Of a DNA stretch of 64,000 nt, positions 24,266 through 32,169 are shown in pieces. The translations under genes and the position numbers were made by a program. Under the pieces are notes generated by a model. The model made no database searches, was not told the origin of the DNA, and worked only from the letters and a program-made list of their open reading frames with translations. Position 1 is the first letter of the stretch, and every line of letters starts with the position of its first letter. The DNA lies in NCBI RefSeq assembly GCF_014779595.1, contig NZ_JACXZT010000019.1:411185-475184 (forward strand). The letters run 5' to 3'. Source of the DNA: Halomonas sp. ML-15. GTDB taxonomy: Bacteria > Pseudomonadota > Gammaproteobacteria > Pseudomonadales > Halomonadaceae.

Positions 24266-24862
24266 TTACCTGAGGTCAAGAACGGTGATTGGTGCCGCCC
24301 CCAGTTCGACCACTTCTTCATAGTAACGTAACTCGGACACGCCATTGGAGAAGTACCACTCTCCTCTTGAGGAATATTCCTGCTCTGGCTCAGATTCGAG
24401 CGTTTCTTCAAAGTACCAGCTCACATCTTCGATAATACGACCTTCAGCCTCATCTACTTTTGCGTCCATTAAACCCGGCCGAGTTACATAGCCCTTCAAC
24501 ATGCCTAGATCCTCAGATCTGTAACCCAATGATGGATTGGCAAAGCTAACATGTGAAAAACGCTTACCATCGCTGAGAAAATACACATGAAGCAACCTTT
24601 CATGACCTCCTAAATCTGACAAATTGCACTCCACACGGATGAGCCTCTGTGGGTCATAAGCATATTCTGCCGATGGAAAAGTGTACTCTTCAATAACAGG
24701 TGCAGCTTTGTTAGCATAATACTCTGGGCATTTTTCTTCATCAAAAATAGCTTCAAAAAGCGCTGTTATATCAGTCTCAACATCTTGAGCATAAGCAGGT
24801 ATAGTGAGAGCAGTAAAGGTCATATATAGAATAGCCAGTCGCACACTTTTTCTCCTTGTCAT
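24266..24862 (-). CDS. Exported hypothetical protein (cassette)
   Basis: 198 aa with a clear Sec signal peptide (residues 1-25, cleavage after PAYA). The mature protein is acidic and contains two cysteines (EEKCPEYY, VECNLSD) that could form a disulfide. Predicted periplasmic. No family recognised; the middle (HVYFLSDGKRFSHVSF) suggests a beta-rich domain. The region upstream holds an IS1380 remnant, so its original promoter context is lost. Confidence 0.75.
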   Translation of the reverse strand: MTRRKSVRLAILYMTFTALTIPAYAQDVETDITALFEAIFDEEKCPEYYANKAAPVIEEYTFPSAEYAYDPQRLIRVECNLSDLGGHERLLHVYFLSDGKRFSHVSFANPSLGYRSEDLGMLKGYVTRPGLMDAKVDEAEGRIIEDVSWYFEETLESEPEQEYSSRGEWYFSNGVSELRYYEEVVELGAAPITVLDLR

Positions 24863-24868
24863 ATCCTA

Positions 24869-25388
24869 GCCCGGATTTCTCACTGGGCATAAAAGGAATC
24901 GTATGAAATTGTTAATCTTTCAGGACCGTACACCAAAACCAACGCCAACAGCCGCTTCCAAAATGGTACCTGAAAAGCTGACCTTCTCGCCACTCTCACG
25001 CCGCTAAATTGAAGCCGATTTCTCCGGTGCCACATTACGTTGGACGCCGGATTGCTCCTGCTTCGTGAAGTCGATAAACAGCGTCGCCTGACACGCCGCT
25101 AGGCCAAAATGCTTCATGCCCCCTGTCATCATCCGCAATACGCGCCGCATCCGAGTCCTCATGAGTGACAGCTACCCCTAAAAAGCAGCGCTATCCGATC
25201 TCGTCAGACGGCTGGTGTCAATCTGAATGCTCGGGCAGCACCGGCCCGGCACAATGGGGGAAAGAGGGCAGTGTGTCTGAACGACGGGAAGTGGTTAAAA
25301 AGCAGGCAGTATAAGTGGAGCCAATAGGTGTTTAGCAGCATGAAAGCCTGAGCGGGGTAGTGGCTGAGGTGCTATGAGAAATCCGGGC
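24869..25388. mobile_element. Internally deleted IS1380-family element
   Basis: Perfect 14-bp terminal inverted repeats: GCCCGGATTTCTCA at the left and TGAGAAATCCGGGC at the right. Inside, plus-strand frames from about 25009 to 25190 read EADFSGATL and, after a shift, LDAGLLLLREVDKQ, the IS1380 transposase N-terminus. The rest of the transposase is deleted. About 520 bp remain. It sits exactly at the junction of two cassettes, next to the attC half-site GTTAGC. Confidence 0.8.
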
Positions 25389-25433
25389 TAACGCCCCAAG
25401 CAGGGAAATATTACAGCCGCCTTGGTTTATTAA
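25387..25433 (-). other. Degenerate short attC-like site (74-aa cassette)
   Basis: R' GGGGCGTTAGC is clear. CCAAGGCGGC near the gene stop pairs with GCTTGGGG. R'' is poor. The IS1380 remnant abuts it. Confidence 0.5.
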
Positions 25434-25654
25434 CTGCCATTGCCATGGCCCCCAGCTTTAGTTATCAGCAATAGCTGGTGTATGCTTTCAAAGCACCTAC
25501 CTCCAGGCCACAGCACATCAACTTGATCGTTCGGCATCTCAAAGGGGGGCTCGACGATCTGTCCTACACCTATACCGCGGCCCCAAGAGTCAAAGTCATT
25601 CGGCTGCCAAGTCAGCGGATTTTTCTTTACGCATTCCCCAACTTTGAATTCCAT
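25430..25654 (-). CDS. Small hypothetical protein (cassette)
   Basis: 74 aa. The pattern MEFKVGECVKKNPLTWQPND ... GIGVGQIVEPPFEMPNDQVDVLWPGGRCFE resembles small SH3-like beta-barrel cassette proteins, with alternating V/G and a late W-P-G. Function unknown. The stop overlaps the attC region. Confidence 0.65.
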   Translation of the reverse strand: MEFKVGECVKKNPLTWQPNDFDSWGRGIGVGQIVEPPFEMPNDQVDVLWPGGRCFESIHQLLLITKAGGHGNGS

Positions 25655-25680
25655 AAATCAGCTCGGATACTAAGCAACAA

Positions 25681-25753
25681 ATTAACGCCTTGAATAAACC
25701 ACCAACTTATAGCGACAGCGAAAAGTTGGCTTTCCTTCATTCACTTGTTAAGG
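25681..25753 (-). other. attC site
   Basis: R'' CCTTAAC and R' GTTAAT on the minus strand. Inner blocks AGCCAACTTTTCGCTG and the CTATAAGTTGG arm are complementary (CCAACTT/AAGTTGG). It terminates the small cassette carrying the 25778 frame. Confidence 0.7.
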
Positions 25754-25777
25754 GACTATTTCAAAATAAACCGTTCT

Positions 25778-26017
25778 TCACTTACATGGGATAAAGATGC
25801 AAGCAACGACACGGTGCCGCTGATAGCCACTCACATCGGCCCGGTGAATGTAGTAGTAAAAATCGAATGCGGCACCACTCGTAACTGCTTGAGAGAATGT
25901 CCCACCATCAAGGTCGAGCTCTGCTGCAAAATCAAGTTTTGATATTCGTTCCCAGCCCTCATTTTCTACAGCATCAACGCCGCCAACAGTTACCGAGCTC
26001 AGCGAAGTCCAGCGCAC
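25778..26017 (-). CDS. Cassette frame without its own start, read through an attC
   Basis: 79 codons from a GTG that lies inside the upstream attC. Within its own cassette the frame (from about VDAVENEGWERISKLDF) has no ATG, GTG or TTG near the 5' end. Either the gene lost its start, or translation runs through the attC from the neighbouring cassette. The peptide is not recognised; FDFYYYIHRADVSGYQRHRVV looks protein-like. Confidence 0.35.
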   Translation of the reverse strand: MRWTSLSSVTVGGVDAVENEGWERISKLDFAAELDLDGGTFSQAVTSGAAFDFYYYIHRADVSGYQRHRVVACIFIPCK

Positions 26018-26026
26018 TTAGGCGCC
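25971..26026 (-). other. attC site (lipoprotein cassette)
   Basis: R'' GCCTAAG and R' GTTGATG, with GCGCTGGACTTCGCTGAGC between. It directly follows the lipoprotein stop and separates it from the next small cassette. Confidence 0.6.
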
Positions 26027-26035
26027 TACTCAGGC

Positions 26036-27985
26036 TCACTGAACCTTAAAAGCATGAGTAGCTAGTTCAAAGTCGAATTCATAGTCAACAAGCGTGGTCG
26101 CACCTTTGTACCAAATCTCGACGCTTTCCGGCTGACCATGAAAGTAATAAACATCCACCGGCGTTCGTTGTGGCAGATGATTGAAATAGGTTCGTTTCGT
26201 GATTTCTGCCAGGTAGCCCTGGCTGTCCTTGACGAAAACCTGATTTCTACGTTCAGTGCGATCATCACGCACCTCTGCCATTTCCCGTGGCTCAAACACA
26301 GCATAGTCGATAATTAACTGGTTGCCGTTCAGTGTGATACCTGCCGGAAGCTCATCTCTGGAAAAACTGTCCTTAATCAGATTCGGCGCAACAATCATCG
26401 GTAACGTGCCTTTGATGCGCACTGGAGTCTCGGTGAATCGGTCAGGACTATAGTCCAGCCGTCCAAACATGCGTGGGTATACAATACTTAGCCCTCTGTC
26501 TCCCGGCTTGTATTCAAAGGCAACCACCTCACTTTCGATCTCGCTCGCCTCACGCGCTTCAACCCGCTCACCCTGAGCATCATAAAAATCGAATGTACCG
26601 AGCACATGCAGGGCTCCTGCGCGGTCCTCTTTCTTCATAAAAAGATCGCTTTGCACTGGTGGATAGAACCAGCCAATCTGCCCTGAGTGTTCCCGATCCG
26701 GGTCCAACCCTTCACCCTCTTCATGCCACTGGCTCATTCTTATCCGCTCTTGCATCAGTGCGTCATCGAGCTCAACAATAGGTAGTCTGTGTTCGTCACG
26801 GGTACTATACACCGGCGCCGTGGGCGGAATTTCAGGTAAAGCGTCCAAATTTCCGTCATTAATCTTCAGCGGATGCGCGAAGTTGTGCACGGGCAACTCC
26901 AGTTCATGGCTCACCGATTCGCTCCCCTCGGTATAAACCATCAGGGTAATGCGTGCCTTGTCGACAATGCCATTGAACGAGCGGCCCAAGAATAACTTAC
27001 GGCCCTGCTCCTCACGCAGGGTATCGCGTAGCGCTTCAAGTTCGCTACGTGCCTCTTCCTCGTCCAGGGTCCCCTGTTCCGCCCGTTGGAAGAGGTCTTC
27101 CAACACCTCATCTATGCGTTGAGGGCGGCTCGTCGGTGCCCGTTCAGTTGCGCGCCAGGCAATATAATTGCCATGGTTATCGACTGCTTCGGCAAGGATA
27201 TCCCTATTACCAAAGTTCATAGGTGTGCCTTCCTCGGCATCCACCTCTATCACATAGCGCCCATTTTCGAACTCCAGCAGAGTCACTAAATACCCCCCCC
27301 GCTCAGCTGTTTTACCCACATCATCAGCAGTGAATTCAAACTCAAGAAAATGGTTTGGCAAGTCCGCATGAAATACACCAGTTACTTTTAGTGGCTGCGG
27401 ATCGTTGGCAGTAAAGGGCGCCTTGAAACAAAAACTCTCACCAGCGTACACAACATCGGCGGTTTCCCGCTGCTGGTTCGCAACCTCTGGGATCTCTATC
27501 GTGCGGCCGTCCTCAAATGTCATCTGCGGAAAGTCCAAATAATGACGAAATGGAAATTCAAACCCCTGACTCAATTTAAAACCATGGTGATCTGAATACC
27601 CCATGCACTGGGGGTGGTCGTAGCTACTTAACGCTAGCAAACTCTGCACATAAGTGTCCGTCAAATCATCAAGGCCTGCATAGTCCTCCAGTCGCAGCAA
27701 CCATGGCTGAGTGTACTTAAATTGGTCGGGCCCCATATGGAAAGGAATAAGATTCAACATACTGTAGTAGTTTCCGCTTTGTTCTTGCCACAGTAGTTGG
27801 GCCAACGCTTTATCTTCAATGTCCTCTAAAATCGCAGTGCGGGCTTTATGGGCGGCTTTCAACTGATCAAACTTCGCTTTCACGCCAAGCCCTTCCTGGT
27901 CTATATCCTGCTCTCCTGCACAACCGATGATAAACATGATACTGGTTAACACACTAGAAAGCGTAACCAACTTTAACATTTCCAT
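26036..27985 (-). CDS. Large putative lipoprotein (cassette)
   Basis: 649 aa, unusually long for an integron cassette gene. The N-terminus (TSIMFIIGCAGEQD) has a hydrophobic segment and lipobox-like IIGC, so the Cys at about residue 22 is probably lipidated. The mature part is soluble and beta-rich with a helical insert (ERAPTSRPQRIDEVLEDLFQ ... EEEARSELEALRDTLREEQGRK) at about 280-320. No family recognised. Probably periplasmic-side surface or inner-membrane-anchored; function unknown. Confidence 0.8.
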   Translation of the reverse strand: MEMLKLVTLSSVLTSIMFIIGCAGEQDIDQEGLGVKAKFDQLKAAHKARTAILEDIEDKALAQLLWQEQSGNYYSMLNLIPFHMGPDQFKYTQPWLLRLEDYAGLDDLTDTYVQSLLALSSYDHPQCMGYSDHHGFKLSQGFEFPFRHYLDFPQMTFEDGRTIEIPEVANQQRETADVVYAGESFCFKAPFTANDPQPLKVTGVFHADLPNHFLEFEFTADDVGKTAERGGYLVTLLEFENGRYVIEVDAEEGTPMNFGNRDILAEAVDNHGNYIAWRATERAPTSRPQRIDEVLEDLFQRAEQGTLDEEEARSELEALRDTLREEQGRKLFLGRSFNGIVDKARITLMVYTEGSESVSHELELPVHNFAHPLKINDGNLDALPEIPPTAPVYSTRDEHRLPIVELDDALMQERIRMSQWHEEGEGLDPDREHSGQIGWFYPPVQSDLFMKKEDRAGALHVLGTFDFYDAQGERVEAREASEIESEVVAFEYKPGDRGLSIVYPRMFGRLDYSPDRFTETPVRIKGTLPMIVAPNLIKDSFSRDELPAGITLNGNQLIIDYAVFEPREMAEVRDDRTERRNQVFVKDSQGYLAEITKRTYFNHLPQRTPVDVYYFHGQPESVEIWYKGATTLVDYEFDFELATHAFKVQ

Positions 27986-28149
27986 CTTTGTCGACGCCTT
28001 ACCTATTATATTCTCAACACCTGATCTGCTACTACTTTCGTTTACAGGTTAGCTTAGTGTATATTAACTAAGAATAATGAGCGCTTTTGAGCCACCAAAC
28101 CACTTAGCAGCGGCGCCCTCATGAATGAGTTGAATATCAAATGTATAAT
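27986..28149. other. 5' region of the lipoprotein cassette
   Basis: AT-rich, with no gene and no clear promoter hexamers. The junction with the IS3 remnant on the right has replaced the preceding attC. Confidence 0.35.
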
Positions 28150-28450
28150 ATTTAGTGGTCAAGCGTGATTGGCCACTGAGTTTTGAGCATTAATTATTTT
28201 ATTCCTGCCACATTCGGCGGCAGCTCATCGTTATGCTTGTGCGGTCTGAGGCTGCTATAGTAACCGATAATGTAATCCGTGATAGATCACTTCGCCGCAG
28301 CAACATCGGAATAGCCTATCTCTGGCATCCACTTCGACTTCAAACTCCTGAAAAAGCGTTCTGTCAGAGCGTTATCCCAGCATTTTCTACGGCGACAGAG
28401 ACTTTGCCTCATCTGGTAAGTCCAATCATAGACTAGGAGTGTCTACTGCA
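28150..28450 (-). mobile_element. IS3-family element remnant
   Basis: On the minus strand the DNA reads KCWDNALTERFFRSLKSKWM then PEIGYSDVAAAK, a stop, and SITDYIIGYYSSLRPHKHNDELPPNVAG. This is the C-terminus of an IS3-family OrfB integrase core, with the DDE glutamate region. About 60 bp before it looks like the other IS end, so most of the element is deleted. It truncates the attC of the 155-aa cassette. Confidence 0.8.
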
Positions 28451-28459
28451 CAGGGGGAA

Positions 28460-28491
28460 GTCCACCACCCGCGTGACGCGACTTGTTATGT
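28460..28491 (-). other. Truncated attC (155-aa cassette)
   Basis: R'' ACATAAC and the following GTCGCGTCACGCGGG remain. The R' half is lost at the IS3 remnant. Confidence 0.55.
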
Positions 28492-28953
28492 TCTGGGCAG
28501 CTTAGAGACTCGAATTGCATCTGAAAGCCCTCTCTCAAAAGCTGGCCAATCTTCAGATTCTTTGCGCCCATGGAACATATAAACACTTCCACTGAAATCT
28601 TCGTAATCCAGAATTGTTGCACTCACGGGGAGCAAAAAGCCAATTTCATTGAATAGCAATAGACTGGATATGATGAAAGCAAAAACAGCAACCAACACTG
28701 TCAAAGGGGAAGAAGACAGAATGACCACCACAACCGACACTATAAGCCAGAATATAGACTTCTTTATATTCGCTATAGTGGAATGAGGGCGTCCACGCCA
28801 GTGATCTAACTCGGGTGACATTTCATTCAATGGATATCTATCGTGAACTAGCGTTCGTAGCCCCTTCTTCCAAAACAAGTAAAAGTACTCATCATCAAAT
28901 GAATATCTATATTTAGCTCTAAATTTCGCCACCTCAATGACTCGAGTCCTCAA
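28486..28953 (-). CDS. Membrane protein with two TM helices (cassette)
   Basis: 155 aa. Residues about 65-105 hold two adjacent hydrophobic helices (IFWLIVSVVVVILSSSPL, VLVAVFAFIISSLLLFNEIG), flanked by soluble N- and C-terminal parts. It resembles small inner-membrane sensor or PH-like cassette proteins, but no family is certain. TTG start with AGGAGG upstream. Function unknown. Confidence 0.7.
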   Translation of the reverse strand: MRTRVIEVAKFRAKYRYSFDDEYFYLFWKKGLRTLVHDRYPLNEMSPELDHWRGRPHSTIANIKKSIFWLIVSVVVVILSSSPLTVLVAVFAFIISSLLLFNEIGFLLPVSATILDYEDFSGSVYMFHGRKESEDWPAFERGLSDAIRVSKLPRT

Positions 28954-28971
28954 CTAAGCCTCCTCATAAAA

Positions 28972-29042
28972 CATAACGTTAAACTCACCGGTGGCAATGG
29001 AGCGTGAGCGGAATTGGTATCCGGTGCAGTGAATGGTTGGGC
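28972..29042 (-). other. attC site (239-aa cassette)
   Basis: R'' GCCCAAC and R' GTTATG on the minus strand. Inner arms TTCACTGCACCGG and CCGGTGAG complement each other. Confidence 0.7.
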
Positions 29043-29056
29043 GGCTAATTGCCCCC

Positions 29057-29776
29057 TCACAGTGCATTCACCCTCCACGCTCGCAGGATGTCATCCCCAG
29101 TTGATGAGCTGTACTCCAAGTGCTGACCTTCGTCGACCATTCGTGAGTATCGCCCGGATAGATTGCGGCCTGAATCCTCGGAGATAGGTTCCGCCATCCC
29201 CCCAGCGCTAACTTGAAAATATTTTGTATGGCTGTTTCTGAACCTATCCTTGTAACTTACAACCATATAAACATCAACGTGAGACGTTATGGATTTTTCC
29301 GCATTCGACGCGTACAAAGCCTCGAACTCACGCTTTGAGCTGTCCATCTCCTTTAGAGGTTTAGTGCAGTGAATTACGAGCTCTCCTTGCGTCGCACTGC
29401 TCGCATACGAAAGAAGTGAGAAATACCCCCGGAGGGGTAACAACGCAGTCTTTAGCTCGATATTTGAATTTGGTTCCTGTCCAACCCTCAACAACTGAAG
29501 CTCCCGTATACTCAAAAACGCAATCGGCTCCACTCGTACATCGTACGCACTTCCTGACAGGTTTCTTGTAGTTAGCTTCCAGCTTTCTTCTCCACAGCGC
29601 TCACCGCCCATGGTGATGTTCGCAGCTATTTGGGGGAGGTATGGAAGCTTTGTCAACTCATAGGACTTATAAGCCAACCAAGCCTGTGATGCAGCTACAA
29701 CAACTGCCATGATCCCAAGCAAGATAGCTACGACCGTCTCGAAGTACACCTTGTTCGTTTCCAGGAATTGCTTCAT
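29057..29776 (-). CDS. Membrane-anchored hypothetical protein (cassette)
   Basis: 239 aa. One N-terminal transmembrane helix (VVAILLGIMAVVVAASQAWLA, residues about 15-35) is followed by a soluble beta-rich domain with a Cys pair (GERCGEESW, VIHCTKPL). No family recognised. GAGGAT ribosome site before the ATG. Confidence 0.72.
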   Translation of the reverse strand: MKQFLETNKVYFETVVAILLGIMAVVVAASQAWLAYKSYELTKLPYLPQIAANITMGGERCGEESWKLTTRNLSGSAYDVRVEPIAFLSIRELQLLRVGQEPNSNIELKTALLPLRGYFSLLSYASSATQGELVIHCTKPLKEMDSSKREFEALYASNAEKSITSHVDVYMVVSYKDRFRNSHTKYFQVSAGGMAEPISEDSGRNLSGRYSRMVDEGQHLEYSSSTGDDILRAWRVNAL

Positions 29777-29815
29777 TTAATCCTCGGTGAATACGCCACA
29801 CGTCAATGGCCCGCT

Positions 29816-29899
29816 GTCCAACGCCGCCAGCACGCGCGGCTTTGTAGTGGAGGCGGAGCCGCAACGAAAACGCCGTCGCTGTGACTAGCCTGGTTATGG
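29816..29899 (-). other. attC site (HHH-1 cassette)
   Basis: R'' CCATAAC and R' GTTGGAC. Inner GACGGCGTTTTCGTTGCGGC and GCCGCGCGTGCTGGCGGCG blocks are complementary in part. An imperfect but foldable 84-bp site. Confidence 0.6.
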
Positions 29900-29916
29900 G
29901 TGGCTCTAATGAAACA

Positions 29917-30153
29917 CTAAAGGCCCTGTTTTGCTCTAGAAATAGCGGCCTCAACTGCCGACAACGCTTGAGGGCTGTTTTTCCAGCAGGTGGTTCTCAG
30001 CATTGAAGCCACCATTTCAGCAATATCTTTCGCATTGTGATCCGAAAGCTTACTGAAGGAATCGATACCGATTTCCTCAAAGCGCTTCAGTACTGTAGGC
30101 CCAACACCTTTAATTTCCAATAAAGCGGATCTTTCGGGTTCAGAGAACGCCAC
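29917..30153 (-). CDS. Small helix-hairpin-helix protein, copy 1 (cassette)
   Basis: 78 aa with the HhH motif LLEIKGVGPTVLKRFEEIGI at residues 11-30. GTG start preceded by a perfect AGGAGG. It is a paralogue of the protein at 20834 (about 76% identity, C-terminal block RTTCWKNSPQALSAV identical). Their attC sites differ, so the two were acquired or diverged as separate cassettes. A DNA-binding accessory role is possible. Confidence 0.82.
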   Translation of the reverse strand: MAFSEPERSALLEIKGVGPTVLKRFEEIGIDSFSKLSDHNAKDIAEMVASMLRTTCWKNSPQALSAVEAAISRAKQGL

Positions 30154-30173
30154 TACTTACCTCCTTTTGAGCA

Positions 30174-30244
30174 CATAACGCCCTGCTCACCGGTAAATTG
30201 CGAGCGCAGCGAGTAATTTATCCGCGTGCAGCAATTAGTTAGAT
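30174..30244 (-). other. attC site (Lit-like cassette)
   Basis: R'' ATCTAAC contains the gene's TAA stop, and R' is GTTATG. Inner TGCACGCGGATAAATTACTCGC and GCGAGCAATTTACCGGTGAGC-like arms are highly complementary. Confidence 0.78.
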
Positions 30245-31162
30245 GCCTTCTTCTAGCGCCTTGATTGCTGCCATTGCCAACTGCTTATAAGTAACAACCA
30301 TCTGAGCAGGAAAGACAATTTTCATGTGTTTCAATAAAGCTATGGCGATCGAAGCAAAATATAACCAGTAAAAATCATTTTCCTCTAGCTGAATTTTCCC
30401 GAGAGCGGCAGACCAACGGTCGTGAACCGCAGGATGAGTTGCCGTTCCACCTAAGTTATGAGGGGGAGTAGCAACAGCAAGGAAGGCACTCCCAAGCGCT
30501 ATAGAAATTGACCTTTTCATGCGTACCTGATCTTCTGGGTAGCCACTCTTGGCTGAATAGTCCTGTATTTTTGAGAGCATCATCTCTGAGGCAAAGGAGT
30601 CGCACTCAAGTTCTTCACATAATCTGTCTTCGGGAGCGTTTCCTTCCGATTCAAAAATGACGTGTTTCAGCTCGTGCAGAAAAACATATGCCGTAGCCAT
30701 GAGCACAAGGTCGTACACAGCAGCTTGCTCTGTATCTTTTGGCTTTCCTTCTTCAGGCTTAGGTATTCCAGCTGGCCAAGTGAAATCATATTCGCTTTCA
30801 GCGGAATTTAGTCCTTTAATGATCTCTATTATTTTAGAAAAGCGCTCATTCTCCTCTTTCTGCTCCGGCAACCCGTCAATTTCGTCAAGGTCAAGCTTTA
30901 AGCCTCGGCACTTTACAAGAAAGATGACGCCTGAGAAGGAGTGAAGTGCGTATAGCCCAGCAAAACCGAACAACCAAAGCTGCTCTAAGGATCTTTGCGT
31001 AAACTGAATTGCGCCATAAGCACCTGCATCAAGATTGAAGCCACTTTTGTCACCAACCCTACGAAATTGAGCGGAGTGTATATCAATGAGGTCGAGCACT
31101 TCATCAAGACGCTCTGGAACCACGCCCTCAAACAATTTTGTTAACTCGTCATTCTCGCTCAC
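30239..31162 (-). CDS. Lit-like (peptidase U49) zinc metallopeptidase (cassette)
   Basis: 307 aa. A zinc-binding HELKHVIF (HExxH) lies at about residue 166, with the downstream metal-ligand motif EELECDSFASEMML about 20 residues later, as in the Lit/peptidase U49 family. E. coli Lit aborts phage infection by cleaving EF-Tu; whether this homologue does so is inference. A hydrophobic stretch (LWLFGFAGLYALHSFSGVIF) lies at about 63-82. GTG start. Second cassette from attI, so near the likely cassette promoter. Confidence 0.72.
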   Translation of the reverse strand: MSENDELTKLFEGVVPERLDEVLDLIDIHSAQFRRVGDKSGFNLDAGAYGAIQFTQRSLEQLWLFGFAGLYALHSFSGVIFLVKCRGLKLDLDEIDGLPEQKEENERFSKIIEIIKGLNSAESEYDFTWPAGIPKPEEGKPKDTEQAAVYDLVLMATAYVFLHELKHVIFESEGNAPEDRLCEELECDSFASEMMLSKIQDYSAKSGYPEDQVRMKRSISIALGSAFLAVATPPHNLGGTATHPAVHDRWSAALGKIQLEENDFYWLYFASIAIALLKHMKIVFPAQMVVTYKQLAMAAIKALEEGI

Positions 31163-31176
31163 TTCCGATCCTATTC

Positions 31177-31254
31177 ATCTAATGCCCGTCGCAGCGGGAA
31201 AATTGCAGTGAGGAACGAACGGGAATTTGATCCGCCTGCCGCCGCTTGTTAGGC
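31177..31254 (-). other. attC site (first cassette)
   Basis: R'' GCCTAAC and R' ATTAGAT, with arms GCGGCGGCAGGCGGATCAAATTC-like and the AATTTTCCCGCTGCGACGGGC block complementary. A typical 78-bp site. Confidence 0.8.
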
Positions 31255-31272
31255 ATGTTCCTTACTCTGCTT

Positions 31273-32133
31273 CTAAGGATAGAAGCCCAGTTCGCCGTGC
31301 AACGACTGCAAGTTCGGATCGACCTGATTTGAAGGAACTTCACATACAGATCGCTCACAAAGCTGCTCTATACAGTTCACAATTTGAAGAATTAAAACAA
31401 GTAGATGCGGAAGGCTCAGGCACCATAATGACTCATTCTTCTTAATGTTTCTATACTTGAAAGGTCCTATAACTAGATTATTCATATTCTTGTTGGCAAA
31501 CCCATTGTTGTGTAGGGAGTTCCGAATTAGCGTGAGGTACTCAAACGACTTCTGGAACGTCACCAACCCGTCGCTTGTCTCTACGAGAGCATCGACACTT
31601 CCTGACATGCTTTCGGGTAGGTGAGATTGAATCTCAGACAGTATTTGGTGTTTCGTCGATCCTGACGTTTCCATAGAAAAATGGCCTAGCAACGCCTCAA
31701 AATCGCTAACTTTGTTCTGTCCTTTGTGTTCGATTCCGTGAATTTTTAACATTTGAGACACAAAGTAATCGAAGGCAAAGTAGACTGAGTCTAAATAGCC
31801 AACCCGGTTCTGGATCTCTCGTAGGTTGGCAGCATGTTTAATTGCGAACTCTCTTTCGTAGCCATGATCAAGAATAATCCGTTCGTATTGATTGCATAAC
31901 TCAACGCTTGCAACAATGTTTTGCTCATACCAAATGGTTGCACTTTCAACTCGAAACAACACCATTGGCCTTACGTCGACTCCAGTGTACTTTTCGGATT
32001 CAATCCACTCTGTCGCGTACTTGAGACCTGAAAATCTAGAAAACAGTATCGATAACCATTCCCTAGCACCATAGCTCTTTCCAGCCAACTCCAATGAATT
32101 GACGGACTCAACTAGTTCTTGCAGGTTTTTCAT
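31273..32133 (-). CDS. Hypothetical protein, possibly HEPN-like (first cassette)
   Basis: 286 aa, soluble, mostly helical. FEYLTLIRNSLHNNGF at about residues 196-211 recalls the RNxxxH-type motif of HEPN RNases, although the spacing here is Rx3H and not the usual Rx4-6H. A late hydrophobic helix (LPHLLVLILQIVNCIEQL) fits a HEPN bundle. Being adjacent to attI it is the most recently inserted and best expressed position. Function not established. Confidence 0.65.
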   Translation of the reverse strand: MKNLQELVESVNSLELAGKSYGAREWLSILFSRFSGLKYATEWIESEKYTGVDVRPMVLFRVESATIWYEQNIVASVELCNQYERIILDHGYEREFAIKHAANLREIQNRVGYLDSVYFAFDYFVSQMLKIHGIEHKGQNKVSDFEALLGHFSMETSGSTKHQILSEIQSHLPESMSGSVDALVETSDGLVTFQKSFEYLTLIRNSLHNNGFANKNMNNLVIGPFKYRNIKKNESLWCLSLPHLLVLILQIVNCIEQLCERSVCEVPSNQVDPNLQSLHGELGFYP

Positions 32134-32140
32134 GATTAAT

Positions 32141-32148
32141 GCCTAACA
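32141..32148 (-). other. attI recombination junction
   Basis: GTTAGGC on the minus strand marks the joint between the attI side (integrase-proximal) and the first cassette, 8 bp before that cassette's start codon. The attI region extends to the right towards intI. Confidence 0.6.
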
Positions 32149-32169
32149 GTGATTGGACTGCACGTCCTG

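Noticed and set aside
15385-32140. CRISPR array as explanation for the spaced repeats
   Set aside because: The repeated sites are 45-90 bp, diverse, inverted-repeat structures separated by whole genes, and no cas gene is present; attC sites explain them.
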